DNA of 64,000 nucleotides from Hyphomicrobiales bacterium 4NK60-0047b (GTDB lineage Bacteria; Pseudomonadota; Alphaproteobacteria; Rhizobiales; HXMU1428-3), in NCBI GenBank assembly GCA_040367435.1, contig BAABWY010000001.1, positions 62,001-126,000 on the forward strand, read 5' to 3'. Shown here one piece after another: positions 62,018-64,000 of this stretch (position 1 is its first letter; every line of letters begins with the position of its first letter). A program made the position numbers and the translations under genes. The notes beneath the pieces were generated by a model, which made no database searches, was not told where the DNA came from, and saw only the letters and a list, made by a program, of their open reading frames with translations.

Positions 62018-62063
62018 AAACTTACAAATCAAACCATCAAAATTACTTGATTTTACATTAGCC

Positions 62064-62199
62064 AAAGGCGTCTAGATAAAAGCATCTAGTGCGTGTCGCA
62101 CAAAAGTGGATTCCGGTTTTGTGAAAAAAGACACGCAAGAACAAAAAGATAGAGCATGACTTTGAATTCAATACAAAGTGACATGCTCTAGACGCCTTT
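62064..62199. repeat. Rhizobial-type multi-hairpin dispersed repeat
   Basis: The element is bounded by a 13-bp perfect inverted repeat (AAAGGCGTCTAGA at 62064-62076 with 62187-62199). Inside are nested stems GCGTGTC/GACACGC (62091-62097 with 62130-62136) and CACAAAA/TTTTGTG (62099-62105 with 62117-62123), and an imperfect AGAGCATG...CATGCTCT stem. The AAAAGTGGATTCCGGTTTTG core is like a repeat found many times in Rhizobiales genomes. It lies between trxB and the DJ-1 type gene and may end trxB transcription. Confidence 0.8.
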
Positions 62200-62243
62200 T
62201 GTCTTAATCAAAAGGCATAAATAAAATTTAGGAAAATCACAAA

Positions 62244-62930
62244 ATGAAATCGAGTTTTATCAAATCAGTTATTCTATTTACAGCCCTTTTATTAATTCCC
62301 CTATCACTATTAACTCCCCCCTCACAGGCACAAGCGGCCAACAAAAAAATCGGCATCATCGTTTTTGATGGTTTTTTAACTGGCGATGTAACCGGCCCAA
62401 TTGAGGTTTTAGGAGCAGCTGTCAATCAACCTGAATTCAAAAATTATAAAATCACCCTCATTTCAGCTCACAAAAAACTAAAAATTATTTCCGAAGAAGG
62501 GCTTCCTCTACTTGCTGAAAAAACAATTCATGATGCTGGAAAATACGATGTCCTCATTGTGCCAAGCGCTTATGAGATGAAAACATATCTAGAAAATAAA
62601 AAACTAATTGACTTCATCAAAGCTCATAAAAATTCATCAGCCGTCGCCAGCAACTGCTCGGGCGCTCATCTACTGGCCGAAGCTGGTATCCTAAATGGAA
62701 AAAAAGCAACAACCTGGGCCGGTGGCGAGAAAGACTTACAAAAAAACTATCCACAGGTAAAAGTACAAACCAATATCAATTATGTCGTAGATGGGAATAT
62801 AATCACGTCCAATGGGGGACCTGTATCATATCAGGCAGCTTTAAAATTATTGGAAATGCTAAGCTCAAAATCTTTTGCCGAAAAAATTTCAAGCTCAATT
62901 CAATTTGATAGAATTTCCAAGACATATTAA
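62244..62930 (+). CDS. Exported DJ-1/PfpI-family protein
   Basis: 228 residues with a signal peptide (SVILFTALLLIPLSLLTPPSQAQA), unusual for this mostly cytoplasmic superfamily. The core shows IGIIVFDGFLTGDVTGPIEVLGAA, with the usual Glu, and the nucleophile elbow ASNCSGAHLLAEAGIL with Cys, then TWAGGEKDL and NGGPVSYQAALKLLEML. It is related to the amidotransferase-like domains of GlxA/FtrA-type proteins but has no AraC part. The periplasmic function is unknown; chaperone, glyoxalase-like or hydrolase roles are possible. Confidence 0.87.
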   Translation: MKSSFIKSVILFTALLLIPLSLLTPPSQAQAANKKIGIIVFDGFLTGDVTGPIEVLGAAVNQPEFKNYKITLISAHKKLKIISEEGLPLLAEKTIHDAGKYDVLIVPSAYEMKTYLENKKLIDFIKAHKNSSAVASNCSGAHLLAEAGILNGKKATTWAGGEKDLQKNYPQVKVQTNINYVVDGNIITSNGGPVSYQAALKLLEMLSSKSFAEKISSSIQFDRISKTY

Positions 62931-62998
62931 AGCTTTAAAATACATATAGCACCCAGATGAAGAACAATATTCATTTGGGTGAATTGGGAATTTAAAAA

Positions 62999-63889
62999 AT
63001 GGACTGGGATAAAGTTCGAATTTTTCATATCGTGGCTGAAGCTGGGAGTTTCACCAAAGCCGGCGATGAAATGGATATGAGCCAAAGTGCAGTCTCAAGG
63101 CAAATTAGCTCACTAGAAGCAGATCTAAAAGTCGCGCTGTTTCATCGCCATGCCCGCGGCCTCATTCTCACAGAACAAGGCGAGTTACTTTATAAAACCG
63201 CTCATGATGTTTTTAACAAACTTCTGACAACCCAAACCATGTTAGAAGACGCAGCAGATAAACCTTTTGGTGAACTTCGCGTCACAACCACAGTTGGTTT
63301 TGGCTCCGCTTGGCTAACACCTCGCCTAAATAGCTTCATAAACCTCTATCCAGGCATTCAACTACAAATCATTTTAAGTGATGAAGAACTAGACATCGCA
63401 ATGCGAGAGGCTGATGTAGCCATCTGGCTCAGAGAACCGGTACAGCAAGACCTTATACGTCGCCCGATGTTCACCGTACACTTTCATGTCTACGCAGCTA
63501 ATTCTTATATCAAAAAATTTGGCATGCCCAAAAACTTAGAAGACATGGATAATCACCGCATTCTCACCTTTGGTGGTAAAGCTCCTAAACCTATGGAGAA
63601 ACTAAATTGGCTTGAAACAGCAGGTCTAAAGCCTAACGAAAAACGCACACCGGCTGTGACAATTAATAATCTTTATTCTCTCCGACAAGCCGTAAAACGT
63701 GGTGTCGGCATTGCTGTATTACCAGATTATTTAGCCAAAGATGATGAAGAACTGGTCAATGTATTACCAGACGCAGATGTTCCAAATCTAAATACATATT
63801 TTGTATATCCAGAAGAATTGAGAAACTCAAAACGTATCACTGTATTTAGAGATTTTCTTCTAGCTGAGGCCCGTGCCTGGCATTTTTAA
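62999..63889 (+). CDS. lsrB: LysR-family transcriptional regulator, LsrB-like
   Basis: 296 residues. The N-terminus MDWDKVRIFHIVAEAGSFTK, then MSQSAVSRQISSLEADLKVALFHRHARGLILTEQGELLY, is very like LsrB of Sinorhizobium and Agrobacterium, and so is its place close to trxB. The effector-binding part runs from about residue 90 (GELRVTTTVGFGSAWL). LsrB controls lipopolysaccharide and oxidative stress genes in those species. The assignment rests on memory of family features and on the neighbourhood. Confidence 0.85.
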   Translation: MDWDKVRIFHIVAEAGSFTKAGDEMDMSQSAVSRQISSLEADLKVALFHRHARGLILTEQGELLYKTAHDVFNKLLTTQTMLEDAADKPFGELRVTTTVGFGSAWLTPRLNSFINLYPGIQLQIILSDEELDIAMREADVAIWLREPVQQDLIRRPMFTVHFHVYAANSYIKKFGMPKNLEDMDNHRILTFGGKAPKPMEKLNWLETAGLKPNEKRTPAVTINNLYSLRQAVKRGVGIAVLPDYLAKDDEELVNVLPDADVPNLNTYFVYPEELRNSKRITVFRDFLLAEARAWHF

Positions 63890-63920
63890 TTTAAGAAATA
63901 CAGAAAGTCAGAGAAAGAAC

Positions 63921-64000
63921 TCAAGTTACTTGGCTAGCACTTTCAATCCACTCTTTTACTTCATCTAAGTCTGGTTCATTGCCAACCCGCAGCAAACGCT
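63921..64000 (-). CDS. Partial gene at the right edge (C-terminal end only)
   Basis: A leftward frame enters from the right edge and ends at TGA 63921-63923; the visible residues read RLLRVGNEPDLDEVKEWIES and then ASQVT. It converges with the LsrB-like gene. Too little is visible to name it. Confidence 0.55.
   Translation of the reverse strand, partial: RLLRVGNEPDLDEVKEWIESASQVT

Overview
The window looks like part of the chromosome of an AT-rich alphaproteobacterium, most likely of the Hyphomicrobiales (Rhizobiales). This rests on the gene neighbourhood (GatB/YqeY protein beside carA, carB followed by greA, trxB close to an LsrB-like LysR regulator), on alphaproteobacterial families (DUF2336, ELM1-like, DUF1826 beside a COG0523 GTPase), and on a multi-hairpin dispersed repeat of rhizobial type at 62064-62199. 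The genus cannot be told from the sequence alone. No rRNA, tRNA, CRISPR array or prophage was seen.

Region 1 (1-24.6 kb) is one minus-strand secretion locus. A HlyC-like acyltransferase homologue (23870-24547) is followed by a lipoprotein (22873-23715) and then a giant protein whose reading frame runs uninterrupted for more than 7,620 codons and leaves the window at base 1. The giant protein has a non-repetitive N-terminal region of about 1,360 residues with a hydrophobic segment and a FrpC-like Asp-Pro/EF-hand module. Next come 20 RTX units of about 137 residues each, seven cadherin-like domains, a second RTX block, and more than 2,300 residues of further cadherin-like domains. It fits a type I-secreted RTX adhesin or toxin. 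Its C-terminus and any transporter genes would lie to the left of the window.

Region 2 (24.6-31.3 kb) is accessory DNA: a perfect 20-bp inverted repeat, a frameshifted XRE-type regulator, an orphan deaminase-fold protein (HxE...CxxC), a 778-residue membrane protein of unknown function, a small unrecognised protein, and an IS110-family (IS1111 group) insertion sequence with subterminal inverted repeats and a likely guide-RNA region.

Region 3 (31.3-50.6 kb) holds single genes and small modules: a soluble FIST-domain chemoreceptor, an SDR enzyme, an AcuI/YhdH reductase with its TetR regulator and two matching operators, an ABC-2 exporter, a zinc-homeostasis pair (COG0523 GTPase and DUF1826) behind a Zur-like box, a sulfide-oxidation set (FccB flavoprotein plus two monohaem cytochromes c), a membrane-tethered receiver protein, a SulP transporter, a second TetR gene behind a perfect 18-bp inverted repeat, an RlpA-like protein, and several small membrane or secreted proteins, including a 38-residue one with a strong ribosome binding site.

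Region 4 (50.6-64 kb) is core housekeeping DNA: GatB/YqeY protein, carA, a ChaN-like protein, carB (with a hairpin in its leader), greA, a DUF2336 protein, an AsnC/Lrp regulator, an ELM1-like protein, trxB, a DJ-1/PfpI protein and an LsrB-like regulator. Short dispersed repeats with strong hairpins lie in several intergenic gaps.
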